Assembly: GCA_014802325.1 (NCBI GenBank)
Contig: JAAVCK010000005.1
Coordinates: 124,001 to 188,000, forward strand
DNA from: Bacteroides sp.
GTDB taxonomy: Bacteria; Bacteroidota; Bacteroidia; Bacteroidales; Muribaculaceae
Length of the DNA stretch: 64,000 nt
Direction of reading: 5' to 3'
The notes below the pieces were generated by a model. The model was not told the DNA's origin. It did no database searches and saw only the letters and a list, made by a program, of their open reading frames with translations. Below are positions 55,725 to 64,000 of this stretch, piece after piece. Position 1 is the first letter of the stretch. Every line of letters begins with the position of its first letter. The position numbers and the translations under genes are program-made.

Positions 55725-56879
55725 ATGATTCATCGTTTTATTCTCAATGAAGTATCTTACTTCGGCCCGGGATCACGCAAGGAACTCCCCGAAGTGCTCG
55801 GCCGTCTCGGCAAATCTAAAGCTCTTATCGTGACCGATAAAGACCTGGTGCGTTTCGGCGTGGCTGCTAAAGTGACCGAAGTTCTTGATAATGCCGGTTT
55901 CCCCTACGAGATTTTCTCGGATGTTAAGCCCAATCCCACCGTCACCAACGTGCTCGACGGTATAGAAGCTTTCAAAAAGGCTCAGGCCGACGTGCTCATT
56001 GCCATAGGCGGTGGCTCGTCGATGGATACGGCCAAGGCCGTGGGCATCGTGATAGCCAACCCCGAGTTTTCTGACATCGTATCACTCGAAGGCTGCGCTC
56101 CTACCCGCAACAAGAGCGTGCCCATGATAGCCCTGCCCACTACCGCCGGCACTGCCGCCGAGACCACTATCAACTATGTGATCATCGACGAGGAGAAACA
56201 TAAGAAGATGGTGTGTGTTGACCCCAACGACATCCCTGCCGTGGCTATCATCGACGCCGAACTCATGTATACCCTCCCCCGCAGCCTCACCGCAGCTACC
56301 GGTATGGATGCGCTCACTCACGCTATCGAAGGCTACATCACCCGCGGAGCTTGGGCTATGAGCGATATGATGGAGATCGAGGCCATCCGCATGATAGCCC
56401 GTCATCTCCCCGTAGCCGTAGAGCATCCTGACAACGTGGAGGCCCGCGAAGGCATGGCTCTGGCTCAGTATATAGCAGGTATGGCTTTCTCAAATGTAGG
56501 TCTCGGTCTCGTACACGGTATGGCTCACCCGATGGGCTCGCTCCACGATGTGCCTCACGGTGTAGCCAACGCTCTGCTGCTCCCCACCATCATGGAATTT
56601 AACCGCGAGTCGAGCCTCGACAAATACCGCTCGATAGCCGAAGCTATGGGTGTGGACACCTCCCGCATGAGCCGTGAGGAAGCAGCTATGGCTGCCGTAA
56701 AGGCTGTGCGCGACCTCGCTATAAAGGTTGGCATACCCCAGCACCTCACCGACCTCGGCATAACGGCTGACGACATACCCGCTCTCGCCGCTCAGGCTTT
56801 CGAGGACGTATGTACTCCGGGCAATCCCCGCGACGTGACACTCGAAGAAATTGTAGAACTCTACAATAAGGTTCTCTAA
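55725..56879 (+). CDS. Iron-containing (group III) alcohol dehydrogenase
   Basis: A 384-residue enzyme of the Fe-ADH family, NAD(P)H-linked. The nucleotide site is GGGSSMDTAKAVG (about 95-107). The metal ligands lie in GMDALTHAIEGY (Asp and His, about 195-206) and in LVHGMAHPMGSLHDVPHG (two His, about 263-280). Substrates in the family range from butanol and ethanol to lactaldehyde and propanediol; this cannot be settled here. A heptamer repeat tract lies directly upstream of its promoter region. Confidence 0.92.
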   Translation: MIHRFILNEVSYFGPGSRKELPEVLGRLGKSKALIVTDKDLVRFGVAAKVTEVLDNAGFPYEIFSDVKPNPTVTNVLDGIEAFKKAQADVLIAIGGGSSMDTAKAVGIVIANPEFSDIVSLEGCAPTRNKSVPMIALPTTAGTAAETTINYVIIDEEKHKKMVCVDPNDIPAVAIIDAELMYTLPRSLTAATGMDALTHAIEGYITRGAWAMSDMMEIEAIRMIARHLPVAVEHPDNVEAREGMALAQYIAGMAFSNVGLGLVHGMAHPMGSLHDVPHGVANALLLPTIMEFNRESSLDKYRSIAEAMGVDTSRMSREEAAMAAVKAVRDLAIKVGIPQHLTDLGITADDIPALAAQAFEDVCTPGNPRDVTLEEIVELYNKVL

Positions 56880-56941
56880 AATCACCGTATCAACTTCATT
56901 TCGCAGGCCGGGACCGATTCCCTCGTTCCCGGCCTTGATAT

Positions 56942-58078
56942 ATGCGATACTTTGCCGCAACACTCATCTTATTGCTGTCGACTCTGATTTCAAGAGCCGA
57001 CTCTATTACCGTGCAGCTCCTCACTATAGGACAAGGAGAGGTGTTTTTCCAGCTTCACGGTCATGCTGCCCTACGCCTGATATGTCAGGACAGCGACAGT
57101 GTCTACTCCTTCGAGACCGATCCGGAGCGGTCGGCGGTAATGCAATATCTGGCCGGCAACTCCGGCTCGATCATAGCGCTCCCGAGCCGGCAGCTTATCG
57201 ACAGCATCGGCGCGTCGGGTCGCGGACTCAAAGCCTACACTCTCGGGCTGACATCGGCCGAAGCATACCGGCTGCTCAGCCTGCTGCGTAATAGCTCCGG
57301 GCAAATGCATGACCGCTTCAACATGAGGTCGGCCAACTGCACCACTCAACTTTTCGATCTGATAGACTCGGCAGTAGCTCCGTCGAAGATTTCGCCGGGA
57401 CTATCACCGGTTTTCGCGCTACCGGCCGCGCGGTTCTACACCGACACTCTCCGTCAAGACGCTCCGTGGGTTTCGGCACTCATCACACTTGCCCTCGGAT
57501 CGGCGTCAGACGAGCCTGTAGCGGGAGCGCGCTCGGTGTCGCCGCTAATATTTGATGACCAGTACCGATACTTTACCATCATGCCCGAAGGGCGCCCGCT
57601 TGTGACACACGCCGTCGAGATCCATCGACGCACCTCTTCCGTATCGCCGCCGGCAGTCACACCCGTCGACCTCTCCATTGCCCTTGCCGCGATACTTCTT
57701 ATTGCGACAGTATTGTCAGTCAGCGGCATCAAACCTGATATCACCACCGCCCTCGACCGACTCTCATTCGGTTTCATATTTCTCCTCGGCTCACTGATAG
57801 CCTTCGCCACATTCACCCCCTACAGCGTAGGCAGCGGCTTCTCATGGTCGCTCACGGTGCTTAATCCGCTCATCATCTTCCTTCCGACGCTGCGGCGTCA
57901 CGCCACGGCACTGCGAATCATCACTGCCGCGTGGAGCGCCTGGCTGCTGACGTTCGCTATCTTCAGCCCCGCATTCACCGCCGAATCCCTCGCGGCCGTG
58001 CGCATACTTGCAGCGGCCCTCGCCCTGCGGCTGCTGACGCTTAGACACACAAATTCAGCACTAAATTTGGCTGGTTGA
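56942..58078 (+). CDS. DUF4105 domain membrane protein
   Basis: A 378-residue protein with a signal peptide (ending near ISRAD), a DUF4105-type periplasmic domain (about 22-190) and a C-terminal membrane part with about five helices from residue 230 on. The domain includes FFQLHGHAALRL near residue 35 and the conserved FNMRSANCTTQLFDLID near 125, with a Cys that could be catalytic in a NlpC/P60-like arrangement. That last point is inference. Function is unknown. It stands alone between the alcohol dehydrogenase gene and purL. Confidence 0.82.
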   Translation: MRYFAATLILLLSTLISRADSITVQLLTIGQGEVFFQLHGHAALRLICQDSDSVYSFETDPERSAVMQYLAGNSGSIIALPSRQLIDSIGASGRGLKAYTLGLTSAEAYRLLSLLRNSSGQMHDRFNMRSANCTTQLFDLIDSAVAPSKISPGLSPVFALPAARFYTDTLRQDAPWVSALITLALGSASDEPVAGARSVSPLIFDDQYRYFTIMPEGRPLVTHAVEIHRRTSSVSPPAVTPVDLSIALAAILLIATVLSVSGIKPDITTALDRLSFGFIFLLGSLIAFATFTPYSVGSGFSWSLTVLNPLIIFLPTLRRHATALRIITAAWSAWLLTFAIFSPAFTAESLAAVRILAAALALRLLTLRHTNSALNLAG

Positions 58079-58115
58079 GGCTAAATGCGTAACTTTGTGT
58101 CCTAATTTAACTTTG
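58066..58115 (+). promoter_or_regulatory. purL promoter with two TAACTTTG boxes
   Basis: TTTG (58066-58069), 20-bp spacer, TAACTTTG (58090-58097) is a complete promoter. A second TAACTTTG lies at 58108-58115, 18 bp further on, without its own -33 element. Confidence 0.55.
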
Positions 58116-58136
58116 ACTCACCATACCTGATCAAAA

Positions 58137-61100
58137 ATGGTTGTACTATTTCAAAAAGGAGCCGACAAGTTTTTCGCCGTCGAGACAGATCACCGTTTCG
58201 CTGCCGATGAAGTGGAAAAACTCACGTGGCTCTTCGACGGCGCTGTTCCCGTCAATCAAGCTTCAGTCAAGGGCACTTTTATAGGCCCCCGCAAGGAAAT
58301 GATAACCCCCTGGAGCACCAATGCAGTGGAAATCACCCAAAACATGGGACTGAAGGGCATAACCCGCATCGAGGAGTTCACACTCAGCTCCGACGCCGAG
58401 CCTAAATTTGACAAGATGCTCAACCGTGTCTACGACTCTCTCGACGACACCGTGTTCACCACTTCGATGACAGCTGCTCCGATAGTGTATATCGACGACA
58501 TCAGCGAATATAACCGAGCCGAAGGTCTGGCTCTGAGCAAAGAGGAGGAGGATTACCTCCGCGAACTCTCAGCCCGCCTGGGGCGCAAGCTCACTGACAG
58601 CGAGGTATTCGGATTCTCGCAGGTCAACAGCGAACACTGCCGTCATAAGATATTCAACGGCTCATTTGTGATCGATGGCGAAGAGAAACCTCTATCGCTC
58701 TTCAAGCTCATCAAGAAGACATCGCAGGAAAACCCCAACGGCCTCGTATCGGCCTATAAAGACAACGTGGCTTTCGTAAAAGGCCCCGTGATAGAGCAAT
58801 TCTATCCCGTCAATCCCGACCGCCCCGACTACTTCGAGGTGCGCGACCTGCCCACAGTGCTGTCGCTCAAGGCCGAGACCCACAACTTCCCCACCACCGT
58901 AGAACCCTTCAACGGCGCCGCCACCGGTACCGGCGGTGAAATCCGCGACCGTCTGGGTGGCGGACGCGCATCGCTCCCCCTGGCCGGTACGGCAGTATAC
59001 ATGACGTCTTATCCCCGCATGAGCGAGCGTCATCGCTGGGAGCTGATGATGGATCCCCGCGTATGGCTCTATCAGACTCCGTGCGAGATACTTATCAAGG
59101 CATCAAATGGCGCATCAGACTTCGGCAACAAGTTCGGCCAGCCGCTCATCTGCGGTTCGCTGCTCACCTTCGAGCACGATGAAAACGGCCGCATGTATGC
59201 CTACGACAAGGTCATCATGCTTGCCGGAGGTGTAGGCTACGCCGCATCAAAAGATGCTATCAAAGCTGTGCCCGAGGAGCATCAGGCCGTAGTGGTGATG
59301 GGCGGCGACAACTACCGCATCGGCATGGGCGGCGGTGCAGTATCGTCGGTCGAGACCGGACAATACGCATCGGGTATCGAGCTCAACGCCGTGCAGCGCG
59401 CCAACCCCGAGATGCAGAAGCGTGTATCGAACGTGATACGTGCCCTTGCTGAAAACGACAACAATCCCATCGTGTCAATTCACGACCACGGCGCCGGAGG
59501 CCATCTCAACGCCTTGTCGGAACTCGTGGAAGAGACCGGAGGTATAATCCATATCGACAAGCTCCCCGTAGGCGACAAGACCCTTTCGTCGCGCGAGATC
59601 ATAGGCAACGAGTCGCAGGAGCGCATGGGTATGGTGATGGATAAAAAAGATGTGGACTACGTAGGCCGCATAGCCGAGCGCGAACGCGCTCCCATGTATG
59701 TGGTGGGCGAGACCACGGGCGACGACCGCTTTGTGTTTGAGCAGGCCGACGGTGTGCGCCCCATCGATCTGGCTATGAGCGATATGTTCGGCTCATCGCC
59801 CAAGACCACTCTTACCGACAATACCGTAATCACCCGATATGCCGACGTAGACTACGACCTGTCGGAGCTTGAGCAGTCGATAGCCGACGTGCTCGCGCTT
59901 GAAGCCGTGGCTTGCAAAGACTGGCTCACCAACAAGGTCGACCGCTCGGTTACCGGCAAGATCGCCCGTCAGCAGTGCCAGGGCGAAATACAGCTCCCGC
60001 TGTCAGACTGCGGCGTGGTGGCTCTCGACTACACCGGCACGCGAGGCATAGCCACCTCAATAGGCCACGCTCCGCAGGTAGCGCTCATCGATGCTGCACG
60101 TGGCAGCCGCCTGGCTATAGCCGAATCGCTCACCAATATCGTGGGCACTCCCCTTGCCGAAGGCCTCAAATCGGTATCGCTCAGCGCCAACTGGATGTGG
60201 CCCTGCAAAAATCCCGGCGAAGATGCAGCCCTCTACTCAGCCGTGCAGGCCTGCAGCGACTACGCTTGCGCCCTCGGCATCAACATCCCTACCGGTAAAG
60301 ACTCTCTGTCGATGACCCAGAAATACGGCGACCGCAAGGTATATGCTCCCGGCACCGTAATCATATCGGCCGCCGGTGAAGTGAGCGACGTGAAAAAGAC
60401 TCTCTCTCCCGTGCTCGCCTACAAGGATTCACGACTTTACTACATATCATTCGCCGACGGCAGCCTGGTGCTCGGAGGTTCGGCCTTCGCCCAGACCCGC
60501 AACCGCCTCGGCGCTGAAGCACCCGAAGCAGCCTCGCCCGAGAAATTCGCGGCTACATTCAATGCCGTGCAGCAGCTCGTGGCCGACGGCAAACTCCTTG
60601 CCGCTCACGACGTATCGGCCGGAGGTCTGGTGACCACTCTTCTCGAAATGGCGTTTGCCGACACCACCGTCGGTATCGACTTCGACGCCGACGCATTCAA
60701 GGCTATCGGCGAGACTGACCTCATGAAGATACTCTTCGCCGAAAATCCCGCTCTCGTGGTGCAGCTCTATGAAGATGACGTCAAAGCTCTTGACCAAGTG
60801 CTCAAAGCTGCCGGTGCCACATACTTCGAGATAGGCTCTGTAACCACCGAACGCACCATGATAATCAACCACGGAGGCACCCAGCGCTGGATATCTATCG
60901 ACGCCATGCGCGACGTGTGGTTCCACACCTCATATCTCATGGATGCCGTACAGAGCGGCGAAGACTGCGCCCGCAAGCGCTTTGAAAACTACAAGCACCA
61001 GCCCATCGAATACTGTCTGCCAGAAAACTTCGACGGCTCGCTGGCCTCGCGAGGCATAGCGCTCCGTCATAGCGGCGAGGCTCCCCGCGTCAAGGCCGCC

Positions 61101-61841
61101 ATTATCCGCGAGAAGGGCGTCAACGGCGACCGCGAGATGGCCTATTCGCTCTATCTCGCCGGATTTGACGTGAAAGACGTGCACATGACCGACCTCATGA
61201 GCGGCCGCGAGACACTCGACGATGTGAACATGATAGTATTCTGCGGCGGATTCTCCAACTCCGACGTACTCGGATCGGCCAAAGGCTGGGCCGGAGGATT
61301 CCTCTGGAACGAGACCGCACAGGCCACCATCAAGCGCTTCTACAGCCGTCCCGACACACTCTCGCTGGGTATATGCAACGGTTGCCAGCTCATGATCGAG
61401 CTTAATCTCATCAACCCCGAGCACCCCGAGCGCACCCGCATGCTCCACAACGACAGCCACAAATTCGAGTCGCAGTTCCTTGGCGTCACCATCCCGGCCA
61501 ACAATTCGGTGATGTTCTCGTCGCTCGCCGGCTCTACCCTCGGCATATGGGTAGCCCACGGCGAAGGCAAGTTCTCGATGCCTATGGATGAAGACAAATA
61601 CTGCGTAGTGGCCAAGTATGCCTACGACAGTTATCCGGCCAACCCCAACGGCTCTGACTACAACGTGGCAGGTATCTGCTCGGCCGACGGCCGTCATCTC
61701 GCCATGATGCCCCACATTGAGCGCGCCATATTCCCCTGGCAGTGCGGTTACTGGCCTTCGGAAGTCAGCGCCGAAGTCACTCCCTGGATTGACGCATTCA
61801 TCAATGCCCGCCGCTGGATAGAAAATTGCGCCGGAAAGTGA
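58137..61841 (+). CDS. purL: Phosphoribosylformylglycinamidine synthase, single-chain form
   Basis: A 1234-residue PurL that converts FGAR to FGAM with glutamine and ATP, the fourth step of purine synthesis. The N-terminal PurS-like domain is about 1-150. The two AIRS-like synthetase halves follow (for example SQVNSEHCRHKIFNG, KAETHNFPTTVEPFNGAATGTGGEIRD, IHDHGAGGHLNALSEL, PTGKDSLSMTQK). The C-terminal class I glutaminase domain (about 985-1234) has the nucleophile cysteine in LGICNGCQLM and the late PHIERAIFPWQ. It is complete and monocistronic. Confidence 0.97.
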   Translation: MVVLFQKGADKFFAVETDHRFAADEVEKLTWLFDGAVPVNQASVKGTFIGPRKEMITPWSTNAVEITQNMGLKGITRIEEFTLSSDAEPKFDKMLNRVYDSLDDTVFTTSMTAAPIVYIDDISEYNRAEGLALSKEEEDYLRELSARLGRKLTDSEVFGFSQVNSEHCRHKIFNGSFVIDGEEKPLSLFKLIKKTSQENPNGLVSAYKDNVAFVKGPVIEQFYPVNPDRPDYFEVRDLPTVLSLKAETHNFPTTVEPFNGAATGTGGEIRDRLGGGRASLPLAGTAVYMTSYPRMSERHRWELMMDPRVWLYQTPCEILIKASNGASDFGNKFGQPLICGSLLTFEHDENGRMYAYDKVIMLAGGVGYAASKDAIKAVPEEHQAVVVMGGDNYRIGMGGGAVSSVETGQYASGIELNAVQRANPEMQKRVSNVIRALAENDNNPIVSIHDHGAGGHLNALSELVEETGGIIHIDKLPVGDKTLSSREIIGNESQERMGMVMDKKDVDYVGRIAERERAPMYVVGETTGDDRFVFEQADGVRPIDLAMSDMFGSSPKTTLTDNTVITRYADVDYDLSELEQSIADVLALEAVACKDWLTNKVDRSVTGKIARQQCQGEIQLPLSDCGVVALDYTGTRGIATSIGHAPQVALIDAARGSRLAIAESLTNIVGTPLAEGLKSVSLSANWMWPCKNPGEDAALYSAVQACSDYACALGINIPTGKDSLSMTQKYGDRKVYAPGTVIISAAGEVSDVKKTLSPVLAYKDSRLYYISFADGSLVLGGSAFAQTRNRLGAEAPEAASPEKFAATFNAVQQLVADGKLLAAHDVSAGGLVTTLLEMAFADTTVGIDFDADAFKAIGETDLMKILFAENPALVVQLYEDDVKALDQVLKAAGATYFEIGSVTTERTMIINHGGTQRWISIDAMRDVWFHTSYLMDAVQSGEDCARKRFENYKHQPIEYCLPENFDGSLASRGIALRHSGEAPRVKAAIIREKGVNGDREMAYSLYLAGFDVKDVHMTDLMSGRETLDDVNMIVFCGGFSNSDVLGSAKGWAGGFLWNETAQATIKRFYSRPDTLSLGICNGCQLMIELNLINPEHPERTRMLHNDSHKFESQFLGVTIPANNSVMFSSLAGSTLGIWVAHGEGKFSMPMDEDKYCVVAKYAYDSYPANPNGSDYNVAGICSADGRHLAMMPHIERAIFPWQCGYWPSEVSAEVTPWIDAFINARRWIENCAGK

Positions 61842-61862
61842 GCTATATTGCAGAATTTTTGT

Positions 61863-61870
61863 TAACTTTG
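61863..61870 (+). promoter_or_regulatory. -7 box (TAACTTTG) of the etf operon
   Basis: TAnnTTTG 44 bp before ATG 61915; no clear -33 element. Confidence 0.5.
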
Positions 61871-61914
61871 TCGCATAAACACCCCTATAGTAACTAATTT
61901 AACATTTATCGTAT

Positions 61915-62787
61915 ATGAGTCTTAACATCATTGTGCTCGCCAAGCAGGTACCCGATACCCGCAACGTGGGCAAAGATGCAATGAAAGAAGATGGCACCAT
62001 CAACCGTGCAGCTCTGCCCGCCATCTTCAATCCCGAGGACCTCAACGCCCTCGAGCAGGCACTCCGCCTCAAGGACGCCAATCCCGGCTCCACCGTCACA
62101 CTGCTCACCATGGGTCTTCCCCGTGCAGCCGAGATTATCCGCGAAGCCATGTATCGCGGTGCAGATACCGGTATCGTTCTCACTGACCGCACATTAGGTG
62201 GTGCCGACACTCTGGCCACTTCCTACTCGCTGGCTCAGGCCGTGAAGAAATTCGGTAATTTCGACATCATCCTCGGCGGCCGTCAGGCTATCGACGGTGA
62301 CACCGCTCAGGTAGGTCCTCAGATTGCCGAGAAGCTCGGTATACCTCAGGTGACTTACGCCGAAGAAATCCTCGATCTCAGCAATGGCCACGTGACCGTG
62401 AAGCGCCGCCTCGAAAACGGCGTGGAGACTGTCAAGGCTCCTCTGCCCTGCGTAGTTACAGTCAACGGCTCTGCCGCCGACTGCCGTCCGCGCAACGCCA
62501 TGCTCGTACAGAAATACAAATATGCAGCATCGCCCTCTGAAGTAGCCAAGCTCGACGATGCCCGCAAGGCTCTCCTTGAGAAGCGTCCCTATCTCAACCT
62601 CCAGGAGTGGAGCGCTGCTTTTGTTGAGGCCGATCCCGAACAGATAGGTCTTCCCGGCTCTCCCACTAAGGTGAAAAATGTAGAAAACGTAGTGTTCACC
62701 GCCAAGGAAAGCCTCCGCCTCGACGACAACGACCAGCAGATCGAAGACCTCGTCAAGGAACTCATCGCCAACCACACTATCGGCTAA
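61915..62787 (+). CDS. etfB: Electron transfer flavoprotein subunit beta
   Basis: A 290-residue EtfB/FixA protein. It has the N-terminal IIVLAKQVPDT, EDLNALEQALRLKD, and the nucleotide-binding DIILGGRQAIDGDTAQVGPQIAEKLG (about 118-143, quoted in parts: GGRQAIDGDT and VGPQIAEKLG). With EtfA it carries electrons from acyl-CoA dehydrogenases, or takes part in flavin bifurcation in anaerobes. The order etfB-etfA-acyl-CoA dehydrogenase supports a complex with the downstream dehydrogenase. Confidence 0.95.
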   Translation: MSLNIIVLAKQVPDTRNVGKDAMKEDGTINRAALPAIFNPEDLNALEQALRLKDANPGSTVTLLTMGLPRAAEIIREAMYRGADTGIVLTDRTLGGADTLATSYSLAQAVKKFGNFDIILGGRQAIDGDTAQVGPQIAEKLGIPQVTYAEEILDLSNGHVTVKRRLENGVETVKAPLPCVVTVNGSAADCRPRNAMLVQKYKYAASPSEVAKLDDARKALLEKRPYLNLQEWSAAFVEADPEQIGLPGSPTKVKNVENVVFTAKESLRLDDNDQQIEDLVKELIANHTIG

Positions 62788-62810
62788 CCCCTCATCCCCA
62801 CACTCACACA

Positions 62811-63836
62811 ATGGACAAGAACAATCTTATAGTATATCTCGAAATCGAAGACGGAAAGGTTGCCGACGTCAGCCTTGAACTCCTCACCAAAGGCCGCGTG
62901 CTCGCTTCACGCTTAGGCGTGAAACTCGAAGCTGTGGTGCTCGGCGACAAGCTCGACAATGTAGAGGAGCAGGTATTCCCCTACGGTGTCGACACCCTCT
63001 ATAAAGTGCAGGACAACCGCCTCTCGCCCTATACCTCCAACCCCCACTCGGCAGTGCTGATCAACCTCTTCAAGGAAATCAAGCCCCAGATCTGCCTCAT
63101 GGGTGCCACCTGCATAGGCCGCGACCTCGGTCCCCGCGTAAGCTCATGCCTCCACAGCGGTCTTACAGCTGACTGTACCGCTCTGGAAATCGGCGACCAC
63201 ACCGATCCCAAGACCGGCAAGGAATACAAGGATCTTCTCTTTCAGATCCGCCCCGCATTCGGCGGCAACATCGTGGCTACGATCGTCAATCCCGAGTGCC
63301 GTCCGCAGATGGCCACCGTGCGCGAAGGCGTGATGAAGAAAGAAGTGTTCGATCCCGCCCACAAGGGTGAGGTTATCAACCTCGACGCCAAAAACTACGT
63401 ATCCGACGAAGACTTCGTAGTGGAAATCCTCGACCGTCACATCGAAAAGTCGAAGATCAACATCAAGAACTCGCCCATCATCGTGGCCGGCGGCTACGGC
63501 GTAGGTTCTAAAGAAAACTTCCAGCTTCTCCACGAGCTTGCCGAAACTCTGGGCGCTGAAGTAGGTGCTTCGCGTGCGGCTGTCGATGCCGGATTCACCG
63601 AACATGCCCGCCAGATCGGCCAGACCGGTGTCACCGTCCGTCCGAAACTCTACATCGCCTGCGGTATATCAGGTCAGATCCAGCACATCGCCGGTATGCA
63701 GGACAGCTCTATCATCATCTCCATCAACAACGACCCCAACGCTCCCATCAACACCATAGCTGACTATGTGATCACTGGCAACGTGGAGGATGTAGTGCCC
63801 AAACTCATCAAATATTACAAGAAGAACTCTAAATAA
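62811..63836 (+). CDS. etfA: Electron transfer flavoprotein subunit alpha
   Basis: A 341-residue EtfA/FixB protein, 23 bp after etfB. The N-terminal domain includes LMGATCIGRDLGPRVSSCL. The C-terminal FAD domain carries VAGGYGVGSKENFQLLHEL, GASRAAVDAGF, and YIACGISGQIQHIAGM, then INNDPNAPINTIADYVITGN. It is 12 bp ahead of the acyl-CoA dehydrogenase gene in the same operon. Confidence 0.96.
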   Translation: MDKNNLIVYLEIEDGKVADVSLELLTKGRVLASRLGVKLEAVVLGDKLDNVEEQVFPYGVDTLYKVQDNRLSPYTSNPHSAVLINLFKEIKPQICLMGATCIGRDLGPRVSSCLHSGLTADCTALEIGDHTDPKTGKEYKDLLFQIRPAFGGNIVATIVNPECRPQMATVREGVMKKEVFDPAHKGEVINLDAKNYVSDEDFVVEILDRHIEKSKINIKNSPIIVAGGYGVGSKENFQLLHELAETLGAEVGASRAAVDAGFTEHARQIGQTGVTVRPKLYIACGISGQIQHIAGMQDSSIIISINNDPNAPINTIADYVITGNVEDVVPKLIKYYKKNSK

Positions 63837-63848
63837 TAGAGAAACAAA

Positions 63849-64000
63849 ATGGCAAATTTTTATACTGACAATCCCGATCTCAAGCACCATCTCACCCATC
63901 CTATGATGGAGAAGATCGTTGCTATGAAAGAGCGCAACTATACTGACGCCGAGAAATACGACTACGCTCCCCTCGACTACGCCGATGCCATGGACAGCTA
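63849..64000 (+). CDS. Acyl-CoA dehydrogenase (5' end only)
   Basis: ATG 63849 opens a frame that continues to the window edge, giving 50 complete residues. The start MANFYTDNPDLKHHLTHPMM and the following YDYAPLDYADAMDSY match the N-terminus of large acyl-CoA dehydrogenases encoded after etfBA in Bacteroidota. The flavin and catalytic regions lie outside the window, so the call rests on the N-terminus and on the operon. Confidence 0.8.
   Translation, partial: MANFYTDNPDLKHHLTHPMMEKIVAMKERNYTDAEKYDYAPLDYADAMDS

Overview
The window looks like a chromosomal segment of a gut-type member of the Bacteroidota, order Bacteroidales, probably Muribaculaceae-like. The family placement is inference; the phylum rests on several things visible here. 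Upstream regions repeatedly carry the Bacteroidota -7 element TAnnTTTG, in the best cases with a TTTG about 19-20 bp before it. Genes lack Shine-Dalgarno sites. Families typical of the phylum are present: DUF4294, DUF4105, an OMP_b-brl-type barrel protein with a carboxypeptidase-regulatory-like domain, BspA-type leucine-rich repeats, a one-chain PurL of 1234 residues, and extracellular proteins ending in a type IX-secretion-like tail. Most of the window is GC-rich and densely coding, with few intergenic gaps above 300 bp.

Layout. 1-2.1 kb: start of a WYL regulator, a candidate small RNA, lpxH and a SufT-like gene. 2.18-3.66 kb: a lower-GC insert, an AAA+ ATPase/DUF4143 gene bracketed by copies of a 40-bp palindrome. 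3.7-9.1 kb (minus strand): cvpA-sufB-trmD-polA, where PolI has lost its proofreading residues. 9.4-15.3 kb: a 1982-residue secreted C10 protease with leucine-rich repeats. 15.8-20.1 kb: gltX-waaA-argC-gtrA. 20.3-23.1 kb: secreted GH13 amylase. 23.2-25.9 kb: a four-helix-bundle gene next to 9-bp repeats, then uvrB. 26-32.2 kb: metG-ansA and an outer membrane barrel protein. 32.4-34.9 kb: a small conserved gene, a cyclophilin and an M16 peptidase. 35-38.5 kb: a PurF-like protein lacking the catalytic cysteine, an ATP-grasp protein and a GT4 glycosyltransferase. 38.7-43.5 kb: a glycogen/alpha-glucan set (debranching enzyme, GT4 synthase, GH57). 43.6-47.7 kb: SDR, lipoprotein, TsaC/Sua5 and a ClC channel.

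47.75-50.8 kb is a distinctly AT-rich island. It holds two candidate structured RNAs with their own promoters and terminators, two orphan proteins, a small-ORF/partner cassette and decayed sequence. From 50.85 kb normal composition returns: mscS, an outer membrane protein gene broken by one TGA, nadB, a DUF4294 gene, an iron alcohol dehydrogenase, DUF4105, purL, and the electron-transfer-flavoprotein genes etfB-etfA followed by the start of an acyl-CoA dehydrogenase.

The most unusual material is the palindrome-bounded ATPase module and the AT-rich island. In the island, a roughly 145-bp imperfect hairpin has a competing third arm that ends in a terminator, just upstream of an unknown gene. 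A second RNA of about 230 nt has ends that pair with each other and lies upstream of mscS. No rRNA, tRNA, CRISPR array or intact insertion sequence was found.
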